This document shows positions 7,802-18,200 of a stretch of DNA of 64,000 nt, piece by piece. The notes beneath the pieces are model-generated. The model ran no database searches, was not told the DNA's origin, and was given only the letters and a program-made list of their open reading frames with translations. The stretch comes from Gordonia sp. 'Campus' (GTDB lineage Bacteria; Actinomycetota; Actinomycetes; Mycobacteriales; Mycobacteriaceae). Position 1 is the first letter of the stretch. Every line of letters begins with the position of its first letter. The DNA lies in assembly GCF_022206305.1 (NCBI RefSeq), contig NZ_JAKOIW010000001.1, forward strand, positions 186,001-250,000, written 5' to 3'. Both the position numbers and the translations under genes were made by a program.

Positions 7802-8599
7802 TCAACTCTCGGTGTCGGGATGTATGCGGCCGACGCCGAGCTCACGGAGGAACTCGGCCCGGTAGCGGAGCGATTCGGGGTCGGAGCGGTCACGCGGGCG
7901 GGGCAGGTCGATGTCCTCGTCGACGCCGAAGGTGCCGTGCGACAGGATGATCACGCGGTCGGCCAGCCGGACCGCCTCGTCGACATCGTGGGTCACGAGA
8001 AGCACCGCGGGCTGGTGTCGGGCCACCAGATCGCCGACCAGGTCCTGCATCTGGAGCCGGGTGAGGGCGTCGAGTGCCGCGAACGGTTCGTCGAGCAGCA
8101 GCAGTTCCGGTTCGCGGACGAGTGCCCGCGCCAACGCGACCCGCTGTGCCTCACCGCCAGACAGTGTCGACGGCCAGGCCTCCGCCTTGTCCGCCAGGTT
8201 GACCTCCGCCAGCGCGGCCCGGCCGCGGTCCTTCGTGGCCTTACCGCCTCGCTGGCCGATGGTCACGTTGGCCAGCGTCCGCTTCGAGGGCACCAGCCGC
8301 GGCTCCTGGTACACGGTCGTGCGTGCGGCGGGCACGAGGATCTCGCCGGAGTCGGGCTCTTCGAGGCCGGTCAGCAGCCGCAGCAGCGTCGTCTTCCCGG
8401 TACCCGATGGGCCGAGCAGCACCACGAACTCGCCGCGCCTGATGGTCAGGTCGACCGAGTGCAGCACGGTCTTCGGACCAAAGGTCTTGGTCACGCCGGT
8501 CAGCGAGACAGCAACCGGCTGGCCCGCACGACGTTCGCGCGCGGTGACCTGCGTCGGCCGGCGATCCAGGAGTGGGGGCAGCGGAGCCTCCGGGCTCAT
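7802..8599 (-). CDS. ABC importer ATPase, SsuB/TauB type
   Basis: A 265-residue nucleotide-binding subunit. It has Walker A GPSGTGKTT, the signature LSGGEAQRVALARAL, Walker B LLLLDEPFAALDA and the switch histidine in LLVTHDVDEAVRLADRV, all intact. The start is ATG 8599, which overlaps the permease stop as ATGA; the open frame extends 33 codons further upstream but that extension lies inside the permease gene. With the permease and lipoprotein it forms a sulfonate/taurine-type importer whose cargo is presumably the sulfur compound degraded by the next genes. Confidence 0.92.
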   Translation of the reverse strand: MSPEAPLPPLLDRRPTQVTARERRAGQPVAVSLTGVTKTFGPKTVLHSVDLTIRRGEFVVLLGPSGTGKTTLLRLLTGLEEPDSGEILVPAARTTVYQEPRLVPSKRTLANVTIGQRGGKATKDRGRAALAEVNLADKAEAWPSTLSGGEAQRVALARALVREPELLLLDEPFAALDALTRLQMQDLVGDLVARHQPAVLLVTHDVDEAVRLADRVIILSHGTFGVDEDIDLPRPRDRSDPESLRYRAEFLRELGVGRIHPDTES

Positions 8600-9465
8600 C
8601 GGACGGTCACCCCCGCCCGCCACGGCATCGAGTACGTCTCGAGGATGCGGACGATCAGGTCGAAGACCAGTCCGAGGATGGCGTACAGCACCACACACAG
8701 GATCATGTAGTCGGTGCGGTTGTAGTCCTGCGCCAGACGCACCAGATAACCGATCCCCTCACGGGTGCCGACCTGCTCGGCGGCGATCAGTCCGGTGATC
8801 GAGATCGACAGGCAGATCCGCAGTGCCATCAGGATTCCCGGCAGCGCCGCCGGAATGATCACGCCGAGGATCAGACGGCCGCCGGTGAGTCCGAAACCCT
8901 GTGCTGCCTCGATCATCTTGCGGTCGACGTTGCGAACCCCGAGGTAACTGTAGGCGTACATCGGCGACACCGTGGCGACGGCTATCAGCAGCACCTTGAA
9001 GGTGTTGTCGATGCCGAACCAGGCGATGAACAGGGGCACCAGTGCGAGGAACGGGATGGCCCGGTTGATCTGCATCGTCGAGTCGATGAGTTCCTCCCCC
9101 AGCGTGTACAGGCCGGCGAGCACACCGAGGACGAGACCGGCACCGACGCCGAGACCCACACCGAGGGCGGCTCGTTCCAGCGACGCCAGCGCGAAGTCGA
9201 CGAGCTGGCCGGTACGGAACAGCTCGACGAACGCGTCGAACACCGCTCCGGGCGAGGCGAGTACCGCCGGCGAGATGGCTCCCGTGGCGGTACCGATCCA
9301 CCACACTGCAACGATCACCCCGGGCACGAGGAACCGCAGAGGCAGCGAGAGCCAGAGGGGCCGGTTGCGTTGCCTCCGAATCCGCGGGGTCTCCAGACCG
9401 ATCTGCGACACCGGCTGCGACGCAGCGCCTCCCGCCGCGGTCCGGTTCACCGTTGCCGAGGTCAC
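8596..9465 (-). CDS. ABC importer permease, SsuC/TauC type
   Basis: A 289-residue inner-membrane permease. A short basic cytoplasmic leader (RIRRQRNRPLW) precedes about six hydrophobic segments. The EAA loop that contacts the ATPase reads EAAQGFGLTGGRLILGVIIPAALPGI, typical of the SsuC/TauC/NitB group. GTG 9465 overlaps the stop of the upstream lipoprotein gene (GTGA), and its own stop overlaps the ATPase start, so stoichiometric expression is expected. Confidence 0.92.
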   Translation of the reverse strand: MTSATVNRTAAGGAASQPVSQIGLETPRIRRQRNRPLWLSLPLRFLVPGVIVAVWWIGTATGAISPAVLASPGAVFDAFVELFRTGQLVDFALASLERAALGVGLGVGAGLVLGVLAGLYTLGEELIDSTMQINRAIPFLALVPLFIAWFGIDNTFKVLLIAVATVSPMYAYSYLGVRNVDRKMIEAAQGFGLTGGRLILGVIIPAALPGILMALRICLSISITGLIAAEQVGTREGIGYLVRLAQDYNRTDYMILCVVLYAILGLVFDLIVRILETYSMPWRAGVTVR

Positions 9466-10493
9466 TTCTGTCCGCTCTCGTACTTCTGCAACTGTGCGGG
9501 CAGATCGAAGAAGATGTCCTCGGCGGTGACCGGCTTCGGGATCACGCCGGCTTCGACGAACAGTGCCGACACCGATTCGAGGTCCTCACCGTCTTCCGCC
9601 GTGGGGTAACGCGGAGTCGACGCGTCGGCGCCGAGGGCGAGGGCGCGGGTGAGCCGGTCGCCGCTGAGCGCCCGAGGACCCGCCTTCTCGAAGACGTTCT
9701 CGTAGTCGTCGGGATTCGCCCGCTGCTGATCGGTCAACTGCTGCAACGTCTTCAAGTACACGTCGGCGACGTCGGGCCGCTCTTCGAGCACCTCGGTCCG
9801 GAAGGCGACGATGGTGTTGTCGACCGAACCGATGCTCTCCTCGGAGGCGATCTCGACCCCGCCGGCAGCCTTCGCCTCCTGGTAGGGCTGGTTGAAGGAC
9901 GCCCACGCGTCGACCTGACCGGTGGAGAACGCCGACCCGGCCTCGGCCTGCTGCAGGGGCACCCGCTCGACCTTGTCGAACGGAATACCCGCCTGCTGCA
10001 ACGCCTTCAGCGTGATGTACTCACCCTTGCCCGCCGGGTTGACCGCGATCCGCTTGCCGACGAGGCCGGCGACATCGGTGACCCCGGAGTCCTTGGTGAC
10101 GAGGATGCCGTTCTGGTCCTTGCCGGCCGGGTCGGCCACGGCGATGATCTTGACGCCGACGTTCTTGGACAGCGCTCCGACCACCGGGCTGTAGGCCCCA
10201 CCGGACACATCGAGCTGGCCGGTGTTGAACAACTTGAGGTTCGACGAGAAGCCCGGTGTCGACTTGACCCACTCGATCTTCGCCCCCAGCGGCGCCAGCG
10301 CCTCGTCGAAGGTCCCGTCACGTTTGCCGACAGCCAGTGGCCCGGCGTTGCCCGGGTCGGTCACCTTGAGCACGTAGTGACCACCACCGGCGCCGCCGTC
10401 CGAGTCGCCCGACGCACACCCGGTGGCGACGGTGAACAACGCTGCCGCTGCGACCGCGGCGGCGGCGAGGCGAAATCGTGGGGTTCCGGGCAT
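9462..10493 (-). CDS. ABC importer substrate-binding lipoprotein, sulfonate/taurine type
   Basis: A 343-residue lipoprotein. The signal peptide has a basic start, an Ala/Val-rich core and the lipobox VATGC (Cys26), so the mature protein is membrane-anchored outside the cell. LKLFNTGQLDVSGGAYSPVVGAL, LVGKRIAVNPAGKGEYITLKAL and FSTGQVDAWASFNQPYQEA are typical of the SsuA/TauA/nitrate-binding superfamily. It is the first gene of the leftward organosulfur operon, with an AGGAG site before ATG 10493. The promoter must lie in the 107 bp before it or further upstream. Confidence 0.92.
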   Translation of the reverse strand: MPGTPRFRLAAAAVAAAALFTVATGCASGDSDGGAGGGHYVLKVTDPGNAGPLAVGKRDGTFDEALAPLGAKIEWVKSTPGFSSNLKLFNTGQLDVSGGAYSPVVGALSKNVGVKIIAVADPAGKDQNGILVTKDSGVTDVAGLVGKRIAVNPAGKGEYITLKALQQAGIPFDKVERVPLQQAEAGSAFSTGQVDAWASFNQPYQEAKAAGGVEIASEESIGSVDNTIVAFRTEVLEERPDVADVYLKTLQQLTDQQRANPDDYENVFEKAGPRALSGDRLTRALALGADASTPRYPTAEDGEDLESVSALFVEAGVIPKPVTAEDIFFDLPAQLQKYESGQK

Positions 10494-10600
10494 GAAGGGC
10501 TCCTGTTCGACAGGTGGAGACCGTGTTCAGGCGAACACGAGGACTGGGCTACCGCAGACGTTATGTGGACGGGGACGCCGCGCACACCTCTGCGTTTCCA

Positions 10601-13600
10601 TCAGTTGGAAAGCTTGACAACTTCGCCGAAGGCTGGGTCAGCCGGCGCGTAGCTCTCCCACAGATCGCGGTACGGACCCGGCCTCGACACCAGATCGGCA
10701 TGGCGCCCGACCTGGACGGCCCGGCCGTCGCGCATCACGACGACCCGGTCCGCCCACGCGGCGGTGGTGAGTCGGTGCGCCACGAGAACCGTTGTGCGGC
10801 TGCGCGCGACGGCTTGCAGCGCGGCGAGCACCTGGGCTTCGGTACCCGGATCGATGTCGGAGGTCGCCTCGTCGAGGATCAGCAGGTCCGGCTCGACGAG
10901 TTCGGCGCGCGCGAGACAGATCAGTTGCTGCTGTCCCGCAGACAGGGTGGCCCGGCCCGGCCCGACCGGCGTCTGGTAGCCGAGCGGAAGGGCCGCGATG
11001 CTCTCGTGCGCGCCGACCGACCTCGCCGCGCGCTCGATCTCCGCCTGCCCGGCGTCGGGACGCCCGAACGCGATGTTGGAGGCGACCGTCCCGGCGAAGA
11101 GGTAGGGATCCTGGGGCACATAGGCGATTCCCGGCCGGGTGCGCGGTGAGCCGGGATCACGCAGGTCGACGCCGCCGACTCGGACGACGCCGCGGTCGGG
11201 CGAGTGGAACCGCAACAGCAGCTTCATCACGGTGCTCTTGCCCGCGCCGGTCGTGCCGACCACGGCCGCGGTCTCGCCGTCGGGGATGGCCAGGTCCAGC
11301 CCGTCGAGCGCAGGACGACCCCGCGTCCGCGTCGTCGACGAGTAACCGAACACCACCCCGTCGAATTCGACTGCCGCGCCGCTTGGTCCGGCTGTTCCGG
11401 TCGCCTCCGGCCGCACGTCCGCGTCGGCGGATGTGTCGACAGGGGTGTCGAGGAAGCCGCGCATCCGCTGAGTGCCGACCCGAGCCTGAATCCAGAGGTC
11501 GAGCACGATCGACAACTGTTGGAGCGGGGTGAAGAACAGATCGACGTAGAGGAGCGCGGCGACCAGCACACCGGTGGTGAGCGTGCCCGCGTCCATGAGA
11601 TGCGCGCCGACGATCAGGATGAGCGCCTTGGCCACCACCGCGAGCAGGTTCAGGAAGGGGAAGAACACCGAGATGTAGAGCATCGAACGGCGGCGCGCGT
11701 CGCGGTAACGTCGCGAGTGCCCGTCGAAGGCCCCCGTCGCCCACTCCTCGGCGTTGTGCGCCTGGGTGACCCGCACCCGCCCGAGGTGTTCGGAGAGCAG
11801 CGCGGTGACGGTCGCGATGCGTGAACGTGCCTGCAGGTAGGCCCGATTCGAGCCTCGGACGAAGACCCACGACCCCACCGCGAGCAACGGGATGGTGACG
11901 AGCATCGCGGCCGCAAGCCGGATGTCGAGCAGGGCCAGCACCGCCAGGATGCCGGCACACGTGCACACGTTGACGATCGCGTTGACCATGCCCTGCGTCA
12001 TCAGCTGCCCGACCGCGTCCACATCGCTGGTCAGCCGGGTGACGATGCGGCCCGACTGCCGCCCGTCGAAATAGTCGATGCGCAGTCGCTGCAGGTGCCC
12101 GAACAGCCGGAGCCGCAGCGCGAAGAGCACCCGCTCGAAGACCCGCGACGCCCGCAGCGCCAGCACCCACGAGTTCAGCCAGGACACCAGCGCGATCACC
12201 AGGACGATCGCGCTGGTCACCCAGAACACGGTCGTCGCGTCCACCGAGACACCCTCGTCGATGGCGTGGCGGAAGAGGGCCGGGACGGCCAGCGTCGTCG
12301 CCGCGTCGACGATGACCAGGACGACGCACAGCGCGACGGGCCACCAGAACGGCCGCAGGGAACCGGTCAGTCCGAAGACCCTGGTGCGCGCCGACCTCGG
12401 CGGCGGACGGTCGTCGCCGGGTGCGGGCACCTCGGTCAGCGGCGGGAGCGCCAGGAGCGCCTCGCGCAGGTGCGAGTCCACCTGCTGGACCTGCTTGCCG
12501 CTCTCGTCGGCGTCGAGACCCAACCGGGCCCGGACCACCGGGTCGGCGCCGGCCTCGTCGACTTCCGGCCAGCTCTCCGCACTCGGGATCGCCTGCCCTT
12601 CGTGAGGCCTGGTCGCGCCCCGGACCGCGCCGCCGGCCAGGAGCTCCGCGACGCGCGGGTCGGCGAGCACCTCCGACGGCGGACCGTCGTGCGTGATGCG
12701 ACCTGCCTCGAGGACGATGACCTGGTCGGCGAGTTCGGTCGTCGCCGGCCGGCGCGCGATCAGGATCGTGGTCCGGCCGACCATCAGCCCTTCCAGGCCC
12801 GCCAACACCGTCCGCTCGGTCGTCGGGTCGAGCGCCGACGTCGTGTCGTCGAGGATCAGGACCGCCGGGTCGGCGAAGAAGGCGCGGGCGAGCGCAATCC
12901 TCTGGCGTTGACCGCCCGACAACGAGATCCCGCCCGGCCCGACCACGGTGTCGTAACCCGCGGGCAGCCGCTCGATGAACTCATCGGCCGCGGCGGCGCG
13001 GGCAGCAGCGGCGATTCCCGCGTCGTCGGCCGGGGACCCCATCGCGATGTTGTCGCGGAGGGTGCCGGAGAACAGCAGGCTCTCGTCGAACACCATCATC
13101 ACCGCCGACCGCACCGACCGTGGCGACACGGCGCGCAGGTCGGTGCCGCCGATCCGCACCGTTCCCCGATCGGGATCGAACTGGCGGGCGATGAGTGCGC
13201 CGAAGGTCGTCTTGCCCGCGCCGGACGGACCGATGATCGCGACCCGGCTGCCCGGGGCGATCGAGGTGGTCACACCACGCAGGACGGGGTGGCCGCCGAG
13301 CGCCAGGTCGACATCGGTCACCTCGATCGTCCCGCCCGGCGACGGGAGATCCGGACCGGTGTGGTCCACGGCCGGCACGGTGTCCAACAGCGCGAACATC
13401 CGGCGCGCCCCCGACCGAGCCAGCTGCATCGTCGTCACCATCGCCGCGAGCAGCCGCGCCGGAGGCGCGAATTGCAGCACGTAGGAGGCGAATGCGAGGA
13501 AGACACCCACCGAGACGTGCTCGTTCATGGCTAGCCAACCGCCGACCACCAGGACGCCGAGCTGGGTGAAGACGGGGATCGCGACCATCGCCGCGCTCCA

Positions 13601-14335
13601 GCGCGCCGAGATCCGCGCACTGCGCAGCCGCGAGGAGAACAGGCGGGTCGCGCGGGCGCGGAACCGATCCAGCCGCGTCGACTCCTGACCGAACGCCCGG
13701 ATCAGTTCGACCCCGGCGATCTCCTCGTCGACCGCCGCGGCCACCTGGCCCAGCAACACCTGATCGCCGAACGACGCGGGATACAGTTCGCGGCGGAGCC
13801 GGCGGGTGACCCAGAACAGGACCGGGACGCTGGTCGCCACGACCACGAACAGCGGCGGGGACAGCGTGAACATCACGATCAGCCCGACCGCGAGCAACGT
13901 CAGGTTGGCGACGAACAGCGGCACCTGCGAGAGGAACATCTGGATCAGGTTGAGATCCGACGTGCCCCGCGAGATGACGTCGCCCGCAGCGAGTTCCGCG
14001 CGGCGTCGCGCATCGAGCGCGTGCAGGTGACGGTGGACCGCAACCCGCAGATCGTGCTGCACGTCGACGGCGCACCGGCTGCCGATGTAGCGGCGCAGCG
14101 CGTGGGAGACGAAGCTCAGCACGCCGATGGAACACAGGATCGCGATCCAGAACGCAAGGGACTGCGTCGGGTCGAGCAGGACGTCGTCGACGATGATCTG
14201 TTGGACCAGCGGCACCAGCGCCAGCAATCCCTGCCCCACCACCGCGAGCACGAGCGCCACCGACACCCGCCCGCGGTACGGGCGGACCCACTGCCAGAGC
14301 CGTCGCAACCAGCCCGCTCCACTCTCGTCGGTCAC
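10601..14335 (-). CDS. Single-chain asymmetric ABC exporter (TMD-NBD-TMD-NBD)
   Basis: A 1244-residue fusion of two half-transporters. GTG 14335 is chosen for its GAGGAG site; the frame continues upstream into non-coding DNA. NBD1 has Walker A GPSGAGKTT and signature LSGGQRQR, but Walker B ends LILDDTTSALD, with Asp replacing the catalytic Glu, and the switch His is Arg (LIARRPATT). NBD2 has an intact catalytic Glu (LLILDEATSD) and His (VAHRLTT) but an altered signature, LSAGQQQL. The defects therefore all fall on one composite ATP site, as in heterodimeric exporters such as TM287/288 and BmrCD, here in one polypeptide. Export of lipids, peptides or drugs is likely; the substrate is unknown. 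Confidence 0.92.
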   Translation of the reverse strand: MTDESGAGWLRRLWQWVRPYRGRVSVALVLAVVGQGLLALVPLVQQIIVDDVLLDPTQSLAFWIAILCSIGVLSFVSHALRRYIGSRCAVDVQHDLRVAVHRHLHALDARRRAELAAGDVISRGTSDLNLIQMFLSQVPLFVANLTLLAVGLIVMFTLSPPLFVVVATSVPVLFWVTRRLRRELYPASFGDQVLLGQVAAAVDEEIAGVELIRAFGQESTRLDRFRARATRLFSSRLRSARISARWSAAMVAIPVFTQLGVLVVGGWLAMNEHVSVGVFLAFASYVLQFAPPARLLAAMVTTMQLARSGARRMFALLDTVPAVDHTGPDLPSPGGTIEVTDVDLALGGHPVLRGVTTSIAPGSRVAIIGPSGAGKTTFGALIARQFDPDRGTVRIGGTDLRAVSPRSVRSAVMMVFDESLLFSGTLRDNIAMGSPADDAGIAAAARAAAADEFIERLPAGYDTVVGPGGISLSGGQRQRIALARAFFADPAVLILDDTTSALDPTTERTVLAGLEGLMVGRTTILIARRPATTELADQVIVLEAGRITHDGPPSEVLADPRVAELLAGGAVRGATRPHEGQAIPSAESWPEVDEAGADPVVRARLGLDADESGKQVQQVDSHLREALLALPPLTEVPAPGDDRPPPRSARTRVFGLTGSLRPFWWPVALCVVLVIVDAATTLAVPALFRHAIDEGVSVDATTVFWVTSAIVLVIALVSWLNSWVLALRASRVFERVLFALRLRLFGHLQRLRIDYFDGRQSGRIVTRLTSDVDAVGQLMTQGMVNAIVNVCTCAGILAVLALLDIRLAAAMLVTIPLLAVGSWVFVRGSNRAYLQARSRIATVTALLSEHLGRVRVTQAHNAEEWATGAFDGHSRRYRDARRRSMLYISVFFPFLNLLAVVAKALILIVGAHLMDAGTLTTGVLVAALLYVDLFFTPLQQLSIVLDLWIQARVGTQRMRGFLDTPVDTSADADVRPEATGTAGPSGAAVEFDGVVFGYSSTTRTRGRPALDGLDLAIPDGETAAVVGTTGAGKSTVMKLLLRFHSPDRGVVRVGGVDLRDPGSPRTRPGIAYVPQDPYLFAGTVASNIAFGRPDAGQAEIERAARSVGAHESIAALPLGYQTPVGPGRATLSAGQQQLICLARAELVEPDLLILDEATSDIDPGTEAQVLAALQAVARSRTTVLVAHRLTTAAWADRVVVMRDGRAVQVGRHADLVSRPGPYRDLWESYAPADPAFGEVVKLSN

Positions 14336-14499
14336 ACGTCTCCTCGTCGATCTCGCGATTGCCCTGATTGCTGAACTGCCGAGCTCGAACCGCGCTGATC
14401 CTGATCTCGACGGCTCACTCCGCGAGGAGTATCTTCCGAATAGTGGAAAGTGGCCAGGCACTGAATCAGGCCGATTTCTAATCGGGAGGCACGGAGGCG

Positions 14500-15249
14500 A
14501 TGGCGGGTTCTGGTGTGCAGACCGTGTCGAGGGCGCTCGCCGTTCTCGGCTGTTTTCGCGGCGGGGACGAGCTCGGCGTCACGGATGTGGCACGCGCACA
14601 GGGCCTCGCCCTCAGCACGACGCACCGGCTGCTGACCGCGTTGGTCGACGCCGGCTTTCTCGAGAAGACCGCGGAGGGCAGCAGATACCGCCTCGGCGGC
14701 GCGTTGGCGCAGTACGGCCAGATCGCCTACCGCCAGCACCGGATCTACCTCACCGAACCGCACCTGGAACGGCTCGCGGCCACCACCGGCGCATCGGCCT
14801 CGGTCGCGATGCGATACGGCAACGAGGTGGTGCTGCTGGGTACCAGCCGCTGGCGCGAAGCGGAGGGGCATGCACTCCAGGGCGTCCTGCTCCCGCTGCA
14901 CGCCTCCGCACTCGGCAAGGCGCTGCTCGCCTTCTCGAATGTCGGTCAGGACGAGCTCGAACGTCTCCCCTACCTCGACGGCACCGACCGCGCCGTGCGG
15001 ACCGCAGACGAACTCGCCAAGGAACTGACCCTCACCCGCGAACGGGGATATGGCTTCAACGACGAGGAGCTGAGCCCGGGCCACCGCACCATCGGGCTCC
15101 CGATCTTCCCCGCATCCGACGACCAGGAGGTGCGCTTCGCGTTGGGCATCCGTGGGGCAACCGAACTCATGAGCCCAGAACGCATCCCGTTCCTCGTCGA
15201 TCTCGGGCGGTCCACCGCTCGCGACATCGGCGTCGCGCTGGCGCAGTGA
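14500..15249 (+). CDS. IclR-family transcriptional regulator
   Basis: A 249-residue regulator. The N-terminal winged helix is clear (TVSRALAVLGCFRGGDELGVTDVARAQGLALSTTHRLLTALVDAGFLE), followed by the IclR effector domain with LHASALGKALLAF and the terminal ERGYGFNDEELSPGHRTIGLPIF, where effectors usually bind. ATG 14500 has GGGAGGCACGGAGG upstream. It is divergent from the ABC exporter and ends only 24 bp before the formate dehydrogenase genes on the same strand, so control of formate oxidation and co-transcription with it are the simplest reading. Control of the exporter is also possible. Confidence 0.9.
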   Translation: MAGSGVQTVSRALAVLGCFRGGDELGVTDVARAQGLALSTTHRLLTALVDAGFLEKTAEGSRYRLGGALAQYGQIAYRQHRIYLTEPHLERLAATTGASASVAMRYGNEVVLLGTSRWREAEGHALQGVLLPLHASALGKALLAFSNVGQDELERLPYLDGTDRAVRTADELAKELTLTRERGYGFNDEELSPGHRTIGLPIFPASDDQEVRFALGIRGATELMSPERIPFLVDLGRSTARDIGVALAQ

Positions 15250-15273
15250 GCGAAGAGGTCTAGACTCGAACCC

Positions 15274-18200
15274 GTGCCAGCCTTCAGCCCCCTCGAATGG
15301 CCGGTGTTCCGCCAGCTGCGGTCGGGCGACGTCTTCGGACGCGGACCGGCGGTCACGTCGGCGAAGACACGCGGCATCGAACCGCGCACCGCCACCGCGG
15401 ACCGCGTGGTCCAGAGCGTGTGCCCGTTCTGTGCGGTCGGTTGCGGACAAAAGGTGTACGTGAAGGACAAGAAGGTCGTCCAGATCGAGGGTGATCCCGA
15501 CTCACCGATCTCGCGCGGCCGCCTCTGCCCCAAGGGGGCGTCGAGCGAGCAGCTGGTCAACAACCCGATGCGGCAGACCGCGATCCGCTACCGCGCCCCG
15601 TATGCGACGGAGTGGCAAGACCTCGACCGCGACACCGCGATCGACATGATCGCCGACCGTTTCCTCGAAGCCAGGCGCCGCGGATGGCAGGACACCGACG
15701 ACGAGGGTCGGTTGCTCCGGCGCACGATGGGCATCGCCTCGCTCGGTGGCGCCACCCTCGACAACGAAGAGAACTACCTGATCAAAAAGCTGTTCACCGC
15801 CGCGGGTGCGATCCAGATCGAGAACCAAGCACGTATATGACACTCCGCCACGGTTCCCGGTCTGGGGGCCTCGTTCGGACGCGGCGGCGCAACGCAATCA
15901 CTGCAGGACATGGCCAACGCCGATTGTATCGTCCTCATGGGCGGCAACATGGCCGAGGCGCACCCGGTGGGTTTCCAGTGGGTGTCGGAGGCGAAAGCCA
16001 AGGGCGCAAGGGTCATCCATGTCGACCCGCGCTTCACCCGCACCTCCGCGGTGGCGGACAAGCACATCTCGATCCGTGCCGGTTCTGACGTCGTCCTGCT
16101 CGGCGCGCTGATCAACTACGCCATCACGCACGAGAAGTACTTCCGCGAGTACGTCGTCGCCTACACCAATGCGGCGACCCTGGTCTCGGAGGACTTCCGC
16201 GACACCGAGGACCTCGACGGCCTCTTCTCCGGTTTCGACACCGAGACCGGCGAATACGACGCCTCCAGTTGGGCATACGAGGAACCGGCCGCCCAGTCCG
16301 ACGACGGTGGAGGCGGCGAGGACGGCAAGGTCGAGTCGCCCGGACACCCCGACGACGGACCTCCCGTCAAGGACCGCGCCGTCGGCCACGAACACGGATC
16401 CGGTGGACCGCCGCTCGAGCACGGCGCCACGGTGCGCGACGACTCGCTCGAACATCCGCGCAGCGTGTTCCAGATCGTCAAGCGCCACTACTCGCGCTAC
16501 ACCCCCGAGATGGTGCGCGACATGTGTGGCATCTCGGTACGCGACTTCGACTATCTCGCCCGGGCCGTCACCGACAACTCCGGACGCGAGCGCACCACCT
16601 GCTTCGGGTATGCGACTGGATGGACCCAGCACACCTTCGGTGCCCAGTTCATCCGTGCCGCATCGGTTCTGCAGCTGCTGCTCGGCAACATCGGTCGCCC
16701 GGGCGGCGGGATCATGGCGCTCCGCGGCCACGCGAGCATCCAGGGTTCCACGGACATCCCCACCCTGTTCAACCTGTTGCCCGGTTATCTACCGATGCCC
16801 TCGGCAGGCAAGCACGACAGCTTCGACGAGTACATCGACGCCATCACCTCGAAGGCCGAGAAGGGTTTCTGGGCCAACGCCGAGGACTACACCGTGAGTC
16901 TCCTCAAGGCGTGGTTCGGCGACGCCGCGACCGCCGAGAACGACTGGTGTTACGACTATCTGCCGCGACTCACCGGCCCGGCGGGCACCTTCCAGACGAC
17001 CGTCGACATGCTCGCCGACAAGGTCGACGGTTACTTCGTCCTCGGTCAGAACCCCGCAGTGGGTTCGGCCAACGGCCGCCAGGCGCGGATGGCGATGTCG
17101 CACCTCAAGTGGCTCGTCGTCCGCGATCTCAACATGATCGAGACGGCCACCTGGTGGAAGGACGGACCGGAGATCGAGTCCGGCGAGCTACGCACCGAGG
17201 ACATCGCCACCGAGGTGTTCTTTCTGCCCGCGGCCACGCATGTCGAGAAGGCCGGCTCGTTCACCCAGACCCAGCGCATGGTCCAGTGGCGTCACCAAGC
17301 CGTCGAGCCACCGGGCCAGTGCCAGAGCGAGATGGACTTCTTCTACGAGCTCGGACGGCGCATCCGCGAACGTCTCGCCGGGTCGACCGACGATCGCGAC
17401 CGTCCGCTGCTGGACATCACCTGGGACTATCCCCTCGACCAGCACGGCAACCCCGATCCCGAGGCGGTGCTGTCGGAGATCAACGGCTACCACGTGACCG
17501 GTCCCGACGCAGGCAAGAACCTCACGTCCTACACCCAGATGCGACGCGACGGCTCGACCGCGGGCGGCTGCTGGATCTACACCGGCGTCTACACGGGCTC
17601 CGACACCGACGGGCCGTCGAACTCCGCCGCCCGCCGGGTCCCGCAGGGCGGTGGCGGTGTCACCCAACACGAGTGGGGCTGGGTGTGGCCCGCGGATCGT
17701 CGAATCCTCTACAACCGCGCATCGGCCGACCCCGACGGCCGGCCGTGGAGCGAACGCAAGCGGTATATGGAATGGGACGCCGACGCCGGTCGATGGGTCG
17801 GTCCCGACGTACCCGACTTCCCCGTCGACCTCGCACCCGACGCCCGGCCCGACCCCTCGGTCGGGGGCGTCGAAGCCCTGTGCGGCGACGATCCGTTCGT
17901 CATGCAGGCCGACGGCAAGGGCTGGCTCTACGCCCCGCGCGGATTGGTCGACGGCCCGCTCCCGACGCACTACGAGCCGCAGGAATCGCCCGTGGTCAAT
18001 ACGCTGTATCCGCAACAGCAGTCGCCCGCGCGGGTCCTGTTCCCCCGCGTGGACAACCTCGACGCGCCGAGCGGCGATGCCCCGGGCTCCGAGGTGTATC
18101 CGTTCGTGTTCACCACGTACCGCCTCACCGAGCATCACACCGCCGGCGGCATGAGCCGGTGGTCGCCATACCTCTCGGAGCTGCAACCGGAGATGTTCTG

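Noticed and set aside
10595-10611. Palindrome TTTCCA-TCAGT-TGGAAA as terminator of the ABC exporter
   Set aside because: The six-bp, AT-containing stem overlaps the stop codon and has no T-tract; too weak to call, though an operator is possible.
14419-14450. Imperfect TTCC-N7-GGAA site before the IclR gene as its operator
   Set aside because: Arms of only four to five bases are expected by chance; not supported enough to list.
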